Origin: Rhodospirillales bacterium
GTDB taxonomy: Bacteria > Pseudomonadota > Alphaproteobacteria > Acetobacterales > Acetobacteraceae
Assembly: GCA_028866445.1 (NCBI GenBank)
Contig: JAGWIE010000058.1
Coordinates: forward strand, 1 to 7,482
Reading direction: 5' to 3'
Length of the DNA: 7,482 nt
Below the pieces are notes generated by a model, which ran no database searches, was not told the origin of the DNA, and was given only the letters and a program-made list of their open reading frames with translations. A program made the translations under genes and the position numbers. The stretch's first letter is position 1; every line of letters starts with the position of its first letter. Of the stretch, positions 1-5,368 are shown piece by piece.

Positions 1-491
1 TCTGAGCTTTCGCTGGCGGGGATTTGGCCCGGCATGAAGCCTTTGTCTTTCCAGCGCTGGATCTGCGCCATCAGCGCGTTGGGCGGCCAGCGTTTGAAAT
101 CGATCCGTGCTGCTTCGAGAATCTGCTTGAGCAGGCGGAGCTGGTCGTCCGTGTCCAGAATCGAGAAGCTGCTGGTCAGGCCCACCCGTTCAGCAAAGCG
201 GCGAAGCATCCGGGCGCAGAGGGAATGAAACGTACCGAGCCACAGCCCTTCCTGCGGCCCGCCCATAATCTTGGCCACACGCTCGCGCATTTCCCGCGCG
301 GCTTTATTGGTGAAGGTGACGGTGAGAATCTGGTTGGGGAAGGCGCGGCGGCTGAGGAGGATATGCGCGAAGCGGGTGGTGAGCACGCGCGTTTTGCCGG
401 TGCCGGCCCCCGCCAGCACCAGCACGGGCCCGTCTGTTGCCTCTACGGCTTCGCGCTGGGCAGTGTTCAGCCCGGCGAGATAATCGCTCAT
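1..491 (-). CDS. uvrD: ATP-dependent DNA helicase UvrD/PcrA, N-terminal part (cut by the window edge)
   Basis: Superfamily 1A 3'-5' DNA helicase that unwinds DNA in nucleotide excision repair and mismatch repair. Only the first 163 codons are in the window; the family usually runs to about 700-780 residues. The visible part is the start of domain 1A. It has a Q-motif-like LNTAQREAV (8-16), Walker A GAGTGKT (28-34) followed by the conserved Arg35, motif Ia TFTNKAA (59-65), and motif Ib GTFHS (86-90). ILDTDDQLRLLK and WPPNALM further on match the E. coli UvrD pattern (ILDSEDQLRLLK, WPP). The ATG at 491-489 overlaps the metF stop codon (ATGA). The 30 nt before it are GC-rich and hold no Shine-Dalgarno, so translation probably depends on ribosomes finishing metF. 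UvrD, PcrA and Rep cannot be separated cleanly from this fragment. In an alphaproteobacterium UvrD is the natural name. Confidence 0.93.
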   Translation of the reverse strand, partial: MSDYLAGLNTAQREAVEATDGPVLVLAGAGTGKTRVLTTRFAHILLSRRAFPNQILTVTFTNKAAREMRERVAKIMGGPQEGLWLGTFHSLCARMLRRFAERVGLTSSFSILDTDDQLRLLKQILEAARIDFKRWPPNALMAQIQRWKDKGFMPGQIPASESS

Positions 492-1426
492 GCGGCCGGC
501 GGCTGCGGCTTTACGCCCAGTATGCGCGAGATGGCGTAGACGAGGTCCGGCCGGTTCAAGGTGATGAAATGGAACTCATCGATGCCGTTAGCCTGTAGGA
601 TGCGCACCTGCTCGGCACAGGTCGCGGCTGCGACCATGCGGCGCGTTTCCAAATCATCCTCCAGCCCCTCAAACAGGCCAGCCATCCATTTCGGCACGTT
701 GGTCCCGCAATTGGCGCAGAACTTCGCCGCTTGCACGAAGTTGGAGATCGGCATGATGCCCGGCACGATCGGTGCCTTGATTCCGGCCGCCAGCGCCCGA
801 TCAAGAAAGCGCAGAAACGCGTCATTATCGTAGAACATCTGGGTGATCGCGCGGGTCGCCCCGGCATCCAGCTTGCGCTTGAGGTTGTCGAGATCGGCCT
901 CCGCACTCACTGCCTGCGGATGAATCTCCGGGTAGGCGGCGACGCTGATCTCGAAATCAGCAACCCGCCGTAACCCCGCCACCAGATCCACCGCGAAATC
1001 ATAGCCGCCAGGGTAGGGCGCGAAAACCTCGCCCTTCGGCGGATCGCCGCGCAGCGCCACGATATGTTTGACCCCCGCTTCCCAATATTGCCGGGCGATA
1101 TTATCGATTGTCTCACGCGTGGCCCCCACGCAGGTGAGGTGCGCGGCCGGTGTCAGCGCGGTCTCCCTCGCCAGTTTCACGACCGTCGTATGCGTGCTCT
1201 CCTGCGTTGAGCCGCCAGCGCCATAGGTTACCGAAACAAAGCGTGGGTTGAGGGGGCCAAGCCGTTCGACACAGGCCCATAGCTGGGCTTCGAGCGCCGG
1301 TGTTTTGGGCGGCATGAATTCGAACGAGATGGCAGGCGGTTCCGCGCCTTCACGCGCGGGCAGGGGGGCGATCCGCTCGCCGGTGGCCCAGCGTTCCAGA
1401 GTGTGTCGGACAGGGGAATGTGTCAT
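488..1426 (-). CDS. metF: Methylenetetrahydrofolate reductase (MetF)
   Basis: FAD-dependent cytosolic enzyme that reduces 5,10-methylene-THF to 5-methyl-THF, the methyl donor for methionine synthase. The 312 residues fit the bacterial size (E. coli about 296), with roughly 8 extra at the N-terminus. Recognisable segments are SFEFMPPKT (34-42, catalytic Glu36, equivalent to E. coli Glu28), FVSVTYGAGGST (63-74), HLTCVG (96-101), ALRGDPP (124-130, Asp128 matching E. coli Asp120, which tunes the flavin), AAYPEIHP (163-170), and ATRAITQMF with Gln196 in the folate site. PGIMPISNF and FHFITLNR complete the (beta/alpha)8 barrel. No key residue is missing. The ATG start has a GGAG (1436-1439) 9 nt upstream. 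It is the first gene of a minus-strand pair with uvrD, overlapping it by 4 nt, and is transcribed away from mlaA. I recognised no SAM- or SAH-riboswitch in the leader, and no arsR-type regulator lies beside it in this window. Confidence 0.97.
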   Translation of the reverse strand: MTHSPVRHTLERWATGERIAPLPAREGAEPPAISFEFMPPKTPALEAQLWACVERLGPLNPRFVSVTYGAGGSTQESTHTTVVKLARETALTPAAHLTCVGATRETIDNIARQYWEAGVKHIVALRGDPPKGEVFAPYPGGYDFAVDLVAGLRRVADFEISVAAYPEIHPQAVSAEADLDNLKRKLDAGATRAITQMFYDNDAFLRFLDRALAAGIKAPIVPGIMPISNFVQAAKFCANCGTNVPKWMAGLFEGLEDDLETRRMVAAATCAEQVRILQANGIDEFHFITLNRPDLVYAISRILGVKPQPPAA

Positions 1427-1435
1427 ATTAGCGTG

Positions 1436-1439
1436 CTCC
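1436..1439 (-). promoter_or_regulatory. Ribosome binding site of metF
   Basis: On the minus strand GGAG sits 9 nt before the ATG at 1426-1424. It supports this start for metF, whose N-terminus is a little longer than that of E. coli MetF. Confidence 0.6.
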
Positions 1440-1474
1440 GTCAGCCGCGTTAGGTGGCAGGCCGGGCGGGTTTA

Positions 1475-1500
1475 AGCAAGTGGCATGAGGGCCACAGGCT
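1475..1500. repeat. Short imperfect inverted repeat in the metF/mlaA divergent gap
   Basis: GTGGC (1480-1484) and GCCAC (1491-1495) form a 5-bp stem around a 6-nt loop. After a 2x2 internal mismatch, AGC (1475-1477) pairs with GCT (1498-1500). It lies 49-74 nt upstream of the metF ATG and 20-50 bp upstream of the candidate mlaA promoter. It could be a hairpin in the metF leader or a weak dyad for a regulator. There is no T-run, so it is not an intrinsic terminator. A stem this short can occur by chance. Confidence 0.3.
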
Positions 1501-1522
1501 AAATGAAGCTCTGGCTACCCAG

Positions 1523-1555
1523 TTGACGGAACGGTAATGACGCACAATTTTGATA
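1523..1555 (+). promoter_or_regulatory. Candidate sigma-70 type promoter for mlaA-mlaC
   Basis: TTGACG (1523-1528) matches the -35 consensus at five of six positions. An AT-rich tract (1546-1555, AATTTTGATA) follows at about the right distance, but no hexamer in it is a good -10 match at 16-18 bp spacing. It lies 40-70 bp upstream of the mlaA start, the only gap that could hold a promoter for this operon. The location is persuasive; the exact -10 is not. Confidence 0.35.
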
Positions 1556-1583
1556 CGGCGCCGCGTGGGCTGGCCCGGAAGTC

Positions 1584-1588
1584 AGGAG
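1584..1588 (+). promoter_or_regulatory. Ribosome binding site of mlaA
   Basis: AGGAG lies 7 nt before the ATG at 1596. This is a strong, well-spaced Shine-Dalgarno that fixes the mlaA start just before its lipoprotein signal peptide. Confidence 0.8.
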
Positions 1589-1595
1589 AAGTAAG

Positions 1596-2393
1596 ATGAC
1601 GAAGTTGAACCGCCGGCTGAGGCAAGGCTTGGCCTTCACCGTTCCAGCCTTGGCCCTGGCTACGGCGCTCTCGGGTTGCGCAACGGCCCCCCCGAAATCC
1701 GACACGGCAGATTATCAGGCTTATCAGCAGCTTAATGACCCGCTTGAGCCAGCAAACCGGGTTTTTTATACGGTGAACGACAAGCTGGACACCTACTTCA
1801 TGAAGCCGGTGGCTGAAGGGTATGTGCATATCACCACCCAGGGCATCCGCAACCATGTGGGGGATTTTGCCTCTAATATCGGCGAGCCCGCGCGGATGCT
1901 GAATTTCATGGCTGAAGGACATTCCAAGGATGCAGGCACCTCTCTGGTGCGGTTTGTGGTTAATTCCACAATTGGTATCGGCGGTATCTTCGACCCGGCA
2001 GCTTCCATGGGTTACCCGGAAACGGATACCGATTTTGGTTTGACGCTTGCCAGTTGGGGTGTGCCTGCTGGGCCCTATCTCTATTTGCCGTTCTTCGGGC
2101 CTTCCGGTGTGCGAGACGCGGCCAATTACCCGGTGGAGTGGTTTGCCACCCCCATGGAGGCAGCCCCCGCGAGCGGAGCACTTTCTGATTTCGGCTACTC
2201 AGAAACGGGGCTTCACCTTGTAAACACCAGGGCGGAGCTGATTCAGCCGATCGACCAGATTAAAGCCACGGCTCTGGACCCCTATGCCACATTCCGGAGC
2301 CTTTATCGCCAATCTCGTGCCTCACAATTGCAGCAGATTGATCAGCGCGACAACCGAACCTGGCCGGATTGGTACCACCAGCCGGCTCAATGA
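1596..2393 (+). CDS. mlaA: MlaA (VacJ) outer-membrane phospholipid transport lipoprotein
   Basis: Outer-membrane lipoprotein that forms a ring-like channel taking mislocalised phospholipid from the outer leaflet and passing it to MlaC, which keeps the outer membrane asymmetric. The 265 residues compare with 251 in E. coli. The N-terminus is a lipoprotein signal: basic residues 3-9, a hydrophobic stretch (11-25) and lipobox LSGC with acylated Cys28. Ala29 at +2 is compatible with outer-membrane sorting. The MlaA domain starts at NDPLEPANRVFY (47-58). It continues through KPVAEGY (70-76), IGEPARMLNF (95-104), NSTIGIGGIFDPA (123-135) and GVPAGPYLYLPFFGPSGVRD (155-174), all typical of the family, and DPYATFRSLY lies near the C-terminus. 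The gene has its own promoter-like gap and a strong RBS. mlaC starts 17 nt after its stop, so the two are very likely one operon. The ABC-transporter genes mlaFEDB are not in this window. Confidence 0.95.
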   Translation: MTKLNRRLRQGLAFTVPALALATALSGCATAPPKSDTADYQAYQQLNDPLEPANRVFYTVNDKLDTYFMKPVAEGYVHITTQGIRNHVGDFASNIGEPARMLNFMAEGHSKDAGTSLVRFVVNSTIGIGGIFDPAASMGYPETDTDFGLTLASWGVPAGPYLYLPFFGPSGVRDAANYPVEWFATPMEAAPASGALSDFGYSETGLHLVNTRAELIQPIDQIKATALDPYATFRSLYRQSRASQLQQIDQRDNRTWPDWYHQPAQ

Positions 2394-2398
2394 GGATT

Positions 2399-2404
2399 AA
2401 AGGA
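2399..2404 (+). promoter_or_regulatory. Ribosome binding site that decides the mlaC start
   Basis: AAAGGA lies 6 nt before the ATG at 2411, between the mlaA stop (2391-2393) and mlaC. Two in-frame ATGs further up (2369 and 2390) have no comparable purine-rich sequence, and using them would bury the signal peptide behind 7-14 extra residues. Confidence 0.6.
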
Positions 2405-2410
2405 CAGATC

Positions 2411-3028
2411 ATGTATTTTCGTCGATTCATTCTGGGGGCTGCGGCCTCTGTTCCCGTGTTGGCCTTGATGGCGGGCGCCGCGCAGGCAGTAACAACCGAC
2501 CAGGCCAAGAGCTTCATCTCAGATTCGGGTAACAAGCTGGTTGCCATCGTTAATGGCAGCGGCTCAGAGAGCCAGAAAGCTGGCCAGTTGCGCGGCCTGG
2601 TGAACCAGATCGTCGCTGTGGACCAGGTGGGGGATTATGTTCTGGGGCGCTATAATAATGTGGCCACCCCGGCGCAGAAACAGCAGTTCCAGACGCTGTT
2701 TCACCAGCTTTTGAGCTATAACATCACTTATCAGATCAAGGCTTATCAGGGTGTTACGTTCACCGTGAACAGCGCCACCCAACAGGGCAATGACGTGCTG
2801 GTGGACACCACCGTGACCGCGCCCCAAAAAGCCCCCGCCGATGTGGGCTGGGTGGTGGAGGATGATGCTGGGCAGCCGAAGATTATTGACGTGATTGTGG
2901 CGGGCACCAGCCTGCGCATTACCACCCGCAACGACTATGCGGGCGTGATTACTGATAATGGCGGGCAGGTTTCGGCGTTGCTTAGCGCCATGCAGAGCCA
3001 GATATCGAAGATCTCCGCGGCGCAATAA
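2411..3028 (+). CDS. mlaC: MlaC/Ttg2D-family periplasmic phospholipid-binding protein
   Basis: Soluble periplasmic carrier shuttling phospholipid between the outer-membrane MlaA complex and the inner-membrane Mla ABC transporter. From the chosen ATG it has 205 residues, normal for the family. Residues 1-26 are a cleavable signal (Arg4-Arg5, hydrophobic core, AQA before Val27). The RRFIL sequence resembles a twin-arginine motif only partly, so Sec export is as likely. The mature part follows the MlaC pattern: DQVGDYVLGRY, then ATPAQKQQFQTLFHQLL, a beta-rich middle with VDTTVTAP, and VVEDDAGQPKIIDVIVAGTSL followed by RNDYAGVI. It sits 17 nt downstream of mlaA and just before a strong terminator, so the operon appears to be only these two genes. 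The hopanoid-associated HpnM proteins belong to the same superfamily and cannot be ruled out by eye. The mlaA neighbour favours MlaC, and no hopanoid gene is visible here. Confidence 0.88.
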   Translation: MYFRRFILGAAASVPVLALMAGAAQAVTTDQAKSFISDSGNKLVAIVNGSGSESQKAGQLRGLVNQIVAVDQVGDYVLGRYNNVATPAQKQQFQTLFHQLLSYNITYQIKAYQGVTFTVNSATQQGNDVLVDTTVTAPQKAPADVGWVVEDDAGQPKIIDVIVAGTSLRITTRNDYAGVITDNGGQVSALLSAMQSQISKISAAQ

Positions 3029-3040
3029 GAGCCGGGAATG

Positions 3041-3068
3041 AAAAGGGGGCCGAATGGCCCTTTTTTTT
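3041..3068. terminator. Intrinsic terminator between convergent mlaC and the DUF2125 gene, possibly bidirectional
   Basis: GGGCC (3047-3051) pairs with GGCCC (3056-3060) around the tetraloop GAAT. The stem is extended by two G-U pairs and four A-U pairs formed by AAAA (3041-3044) with the T-run. Eight T residues (3061-3068) follow on the plus strand, 32 nt after the mlaC stop, which is a textbook Rho-independent terminator. Read on the minus strand, the same hairpin is followed by only four T residues, so termination of the minus-strand gene ending at 3075 is plausible but weaker. Confidence 0.9.
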
Positions 3069-3074
3069 ATGGCC

Positions 3075-4250
3075 TCAGGGCGAGGCTGCACCTGAACTAT
3101 CCCCCGGCGCGGCGGGCGGGGCAGGCGGCGGGTTGAGCAGCTTGTTCCAGTCCAGCGGCGGCATCTCACCTGTTTTCTGGCCATTTATCGTTACGCCGTT
3201 TTTGCCGTAAGCCGTGCTCACCGTAAGTACCTGCCCATCGGCCTGGGTTGTGGTGAGGTAGGGCGAGAGCCGTGCCTCAAATTGGCTCACATCATTCTGT
3301 AGCGCAGGGTAGGCGGTGGTGAGGGCGCTGGTGAGCTGGTCGAGATGGTTGGCAGTTAAATTTCCCGTACCTGAAGGTTGGGCGGCGTTGTCAAATGCCA
3401 CGCTGCCCTTGGCCTTGAGCTGGCTGGGACCGAGCGTGAGGGTGAGATTGCCCTGGCCGCTGCCACCGGCGAGCGCCCATTGATGCAGGCTTTGCAGCAT
3501 AAAATGTATGCGCGCGTCACCAGGGGGAAGGGAAGCCACCTGTTTGGCGATGCTTTGCCAATCCAGCGGGCCGGAAAGCCGCATTGAAAGGCCGAGATAA
3601 GCGATCTGCCCATTGAACGGCAGATTGATGAGCCGCGAGAGGATGGGCGAAAGCTGAAAATGGTTCAGTTTTTCATCCAGCAGCATCGCTGTTTGGCTGG
3701 GGCCTGCCTTGGCATCCAGCGATTCGTGCAGCACCAGGCTGTCGATTTGCGCCACTTGCAGGCTGCCATTGCTGGCCAGCAGATTGATACCGGCGAAGCG
3801 CGCATCGCCGCCGGTGATGGGGTTGTCGGTATTGCCGGTCCAGAGCGAGGGCGAGAGTTTCTCGGTAACGTCCGCTACGGCAAACGTCAGGGCGCCGGAG
3901 GCTTCCGGCGTGGATATGGTGATGCTTTGCGGCATATCTACGTGCAGAAGCAGTGGGGAGAGGAGGTTAATATGCATACCGATGCTGGCGGCGCGCGCGC
4001 TTATTGCCGGTGCGGAGGCATCTGGCCGGGATGCCCAGCTAGGGTTTGCCAGGGTTACGCTGGCGACAAGCGGGGAGTTGCTGGTGGTGAGCTTGTCGTA
4101 GCTGATCTGCACCGTGCCGGACGCGTTTGCCCGGTTAATTTCGGCGGCGACAAGCTGTTTCAGCCGCATTTCAGCATAAAGCCACACCCCCAGCCAGACC
4201 AGAATGATTAAAACAATGAGCCCGGCCAGCCCTTTGATAAAACCCCGCAT
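3075..4250 (-). CDS. DUF2125-like membrane-anchored periplasmic protein
   Basis: Protein of 391 residues with no established biochemical role. Residues about 7-26 are one transmembrane helix (LAGLIVLIILVWLGVWLYAE) after a short basic start, giving an anchored protein with a large periplasmic domain. The architecture and the segment VQISYDKLTTSNSPLVASV, with repeated beta-rich stretches such as SQLKAKGSVAFDN and GTGNLTANHLDQL, fit the alphaproteobacterial DUF2125 family (PF09898). This call is from pattern memory, not a search. The last 20 residues are rich in Pro, Ala, Gly and Ser and probably disordered. The start has a good AGAGGA (4257-4262) 6 nt upstream. The gene faces mlaC across a shared terminator and diverges from ribF. 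Repetitive beta structure behind an N-terminal helix recalls AsmA-like envelope proteins, so a role at the envelope is possible, but this is inference. E. coli YdgA-type DUF945 is a more distant alternative. Confidence 0.8.
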   Translation of the reverse strand: MRGFIKGLAGLIVLIILVWLGVWLYAEMRLKQLVAAEINRANASGTVQISYDKLTTSNSPLVASVTLANPSWASRPDASAPAISARAASIGMHINLLSPLLLHVDMPQSITISTPEASGALTFAVADVTEKLSPSLWTGNTDNPITGGDARFAGINLLASNGSLQVAQIDSLVLHESLDAKAGPSQTAMLLDEKLNHFQLSPILSRLINLPFNGQIAYLGLSMRLSGPLDWQSIAKQVASLPPGDARIHFMLQSLHQWALAGGSGQGNLTLTLGPSQLKAKGSVAFDNAAQPSGTGNLTANHLDQLTSALTTAYPALQNDVSQFEARLSPYLTTTQADGQVLTVSTAYGKNGVTINGQKTGEMPPLDWNKLLNPPPAPPAAPGDSSGAASP

Positions 4251-4256
4251 CAGCGT

Positions 4257-4262
4257 TCCTCT
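4257..4262 (-). promoter_or_regulatory. Ribosome binding site of the DUF2125 gene
   Basis: On the minus strand AGAGGA lies 6 nt before the ATG at 4250-4248. It supports a start immediately before the transmembrane helix. Confidence 0.7.
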
Positions 4263-4291
4263 CAGGATTTGTTTTCGTCTCCGTTGTGCCG

Positions 4292-4316
4292 CACCCTTGA
4301 CCCGGGGCCAAGGGTG
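4292..4316. promoter_or_regulatory. 25-bp near-perfect palindrome in the DUF2125/ribF divergent gap
   Basis: The arms CACCCTTG (4292-4299) and CAAGGGTG (4309-4316) are exact inverted complements. Inside them CCC (4301-4303) mirrors GGG (4305-4307), so 11 of 12 symmetric positions pair around the centre at 4304; only 4300/4308 does not. It contains -35-like sequences in both directions (TTGACC at 4297-4302 on plus, TTGGCC on minus). Its right arm ends on the first G of the GGAGG (4316-4320) ahead of ribF. It could be an operator shared by the two divergent genes, or an RNA hairpin in a ribF leader. The symmetry is directly seen; the function is inferred. It is not an FMN riboswitch: it is far too short and lacks the conserved aptamer segments. 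Confidence 0.5.
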
Positions 4317-4326
4317 GAGGCTTTAG
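4297..4326 (+). promoter_or_regulatory. Candidate promoter for ribF-ileS
   Basis: TTGACC (4297-4302) is a good -35 match. A weak AT-containing element (GCTTTA/CTTTAG, 4320-4326) follows 17-18 bp later. If used, transcription would begin around 4332-4334, essentially at the ribF ATG. The -10 is poor, so this is tentative. Confidence 0.25.
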
Positions 4327-4333
4327 CATCTGC

Positions 4334-5269
4334 ATGAAGATTTATTCGGATTGGCGGGCCTTGCCGCCCGTAGCGCGGGGCGCCAGCGTGGCCATGGGCA
4401 ATTTTGACGGTGTGCATATTGGCCATGTGGCCGTGCTGCGCGCCGCTCATGCCGCCCGGCCGGACGCGCCGCGGGCTGTGCTGACCTTCGAACCGCATCC
4501 GCGAGAGTATTTTCGCCCGCAGGACCCGCCCTTCCGCCTGACCCTGGCCGCTGAGCGTGAAGCGGCGCTGGCGGCGCTGGGGGTGGAGTTTTTATACGAG
4601 TTGCCGTTCGATACGGCGTTCTCCCATCTCACCGCCGAGGCCTTCGTGCAGGACATTTTGTTCAAGGGCATAGGTGCTGTGCATCTCTCCTGCGGGGCGG
4701 ATTTCGCCTTTGGCCACCGCCGCGGGGGTGATGTGGAGTTTCTGGCGGCGCGGGCCGAGGCGCTGGGTATCGGGCTTTCCATCGTGCCACCGGTCGCGGA
4801 TACGCAAGGCCCGGTTTCCTCCACGCGCATCCGGCGCTTATTGCAGGATGGTTACCCGGAGCGCGCGGCGGTTTTGTTGGGCCGGCCATGTTCCATAAGG
4901 GGCGAGGTTGTGCATGGCGATGCCCGGGGGCGGACCATCGGATTCCCCACGGCGAATATCGCCCTTGGGCGGCATTTGGAGCCACAGCGCGGGGTTTATG
5001 CCATAACCGCCAGGATTGGGAGCAAGCTGGTAAAGGGTGTGGCCAATATCGGCTCCCGCCCTACGGTGGGGGGCACGGAGCCCCGGCTGGAGGCGCATTT
5101 CTTCGATTTCGACGGCGATTTATACGGGCAGGAACTTTCAGTGCAGCTACGCCATTTTATCCGCGAGGAGCAGAAATTTGCCTCCTTTGATTTGCTGAAG
5201 GCGCAGATTGGCCGCGATGCCACCCATGCCCGCCGCCTGCTTGACGCTTTGCCGGGCAGCGCCGCATAA
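4334..5269 (+). CDS. ribF: Bifunctional riboflavin kinase / FAD synthetase (RibF)
   Basis: Makes the flavin cofactors: the C-terminal kinase phosphorylates riboflavin to FMN and the N-terminal adenylyltransferase converts FMN to FAD. Its 311 residues match the usual size of about 310. In the N-terminal nucleotidyltransferase domain I see GNFDGVHIGH (22-31, with the HxGH motif at 28-31), TFEPHPREYF (51-60), GADFAFGHRRGGD (121-133) and the ISSTR-like SSTRIRRLL (162-170). The flavokinase domain begins near 183 with GRP, then GEVVHGDARGRTIGFPTAN. That includes the metal/ATP-binding PTAN (205-208), followed by GVYAI, GVANIGSRPT and FDFDGDLYG. LRHFIREEQKF is the typical end of the domain. Both activities should be intact. 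The best Shine-Dalgarno, GGAGG (4316-4320), is 13 nt from the ATG, unusually far, but no in-frame start codon lies closer and the N-terminus aligns with the family. ileS follows after 99 bp. Confidence 0.97.
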   Translation: MKIYSDWRALPPVARGASVAMGNFDGVHIGHVAVLRAAHAARPDAPRAVLTFEPHPREYFRPQDPPFRLTLAAEREAALAALGVEFLYELPFDTAFSHLTAEAFVQDILFKGIGAVHLSCGADFAFGHRRGGDVEFLAARAEALGIGLSIVPPVADTQGPVSSTRIRRLLQDGYPERAAVLLGRPCSIRGEVVHGDARGRTIGFPTANIALGRHLEPQRGVYAITARIGSKLVKGVANIGSRPTVGGTEPRLEAHFFDFDGDLYGQELSVQLRHFIREEQKFASFDLLKAQIGRDATHARRLLDALPGSAA

Positions 5270-5368
5270 ATGCGCCATGACCGGCCATTACATACGAATT
5301 ATACCGCCTGCCCGGGCCTGAAACGGGTTTTCGCCGCGTCTTTTTCCACCGCCTGGTGATGGTTTTCC

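Noticed and set aside
24..539. 171-codon plus-strand open frame over the uvrD start
   Set aside because: It is antisense to clear UvrD motifs and the end of metF, has no ribosome binding site, and its protein has no family character. High G+C produces such mirror frames.
1427..1595. SAM-II or SAH riboswitch ahead of metF
   Set aside because: I looked for the conserved pseudoknot sequences on the minus strand and did not find them. Only a short simple stem is present.
2564..3184. 206-codon minus-strand open frame across mlaC, the terminator and the end of the DUF2125 gene
   Set aside because: It runs antisense through MlaC, crosses a strong terminator hairpin, and its Arg/His-rich sequence looks like a shadow.
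3660..4211. 183-codon plus-strand open frame inside the DUF2125 gene
   Set aside because: It is antisense to a gene with a good start, ribosome binding site and membrane helix. The predicted product shows no recognisable feature.
4251..4333. FMN riboswitch ahead of ribF
   Set aside because: The gap is too short for the aptamer of well over 100 nt, and its conserved segments are absent.
5311..5331. Possible terminator after ribF (CCCG...CGGG followed by TTTT)
   Set aside because: The stem is only 4 bp with a 9-nt loop and the T-run is short. It is unlikely to stop transcription before ileS.
5270..5368. T-box leader ahead of ileS
   Set aside because: There is no T-box sequence and too little room. 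ileS T-boxes belong mainly to Firmicutes and Actinobacteria.
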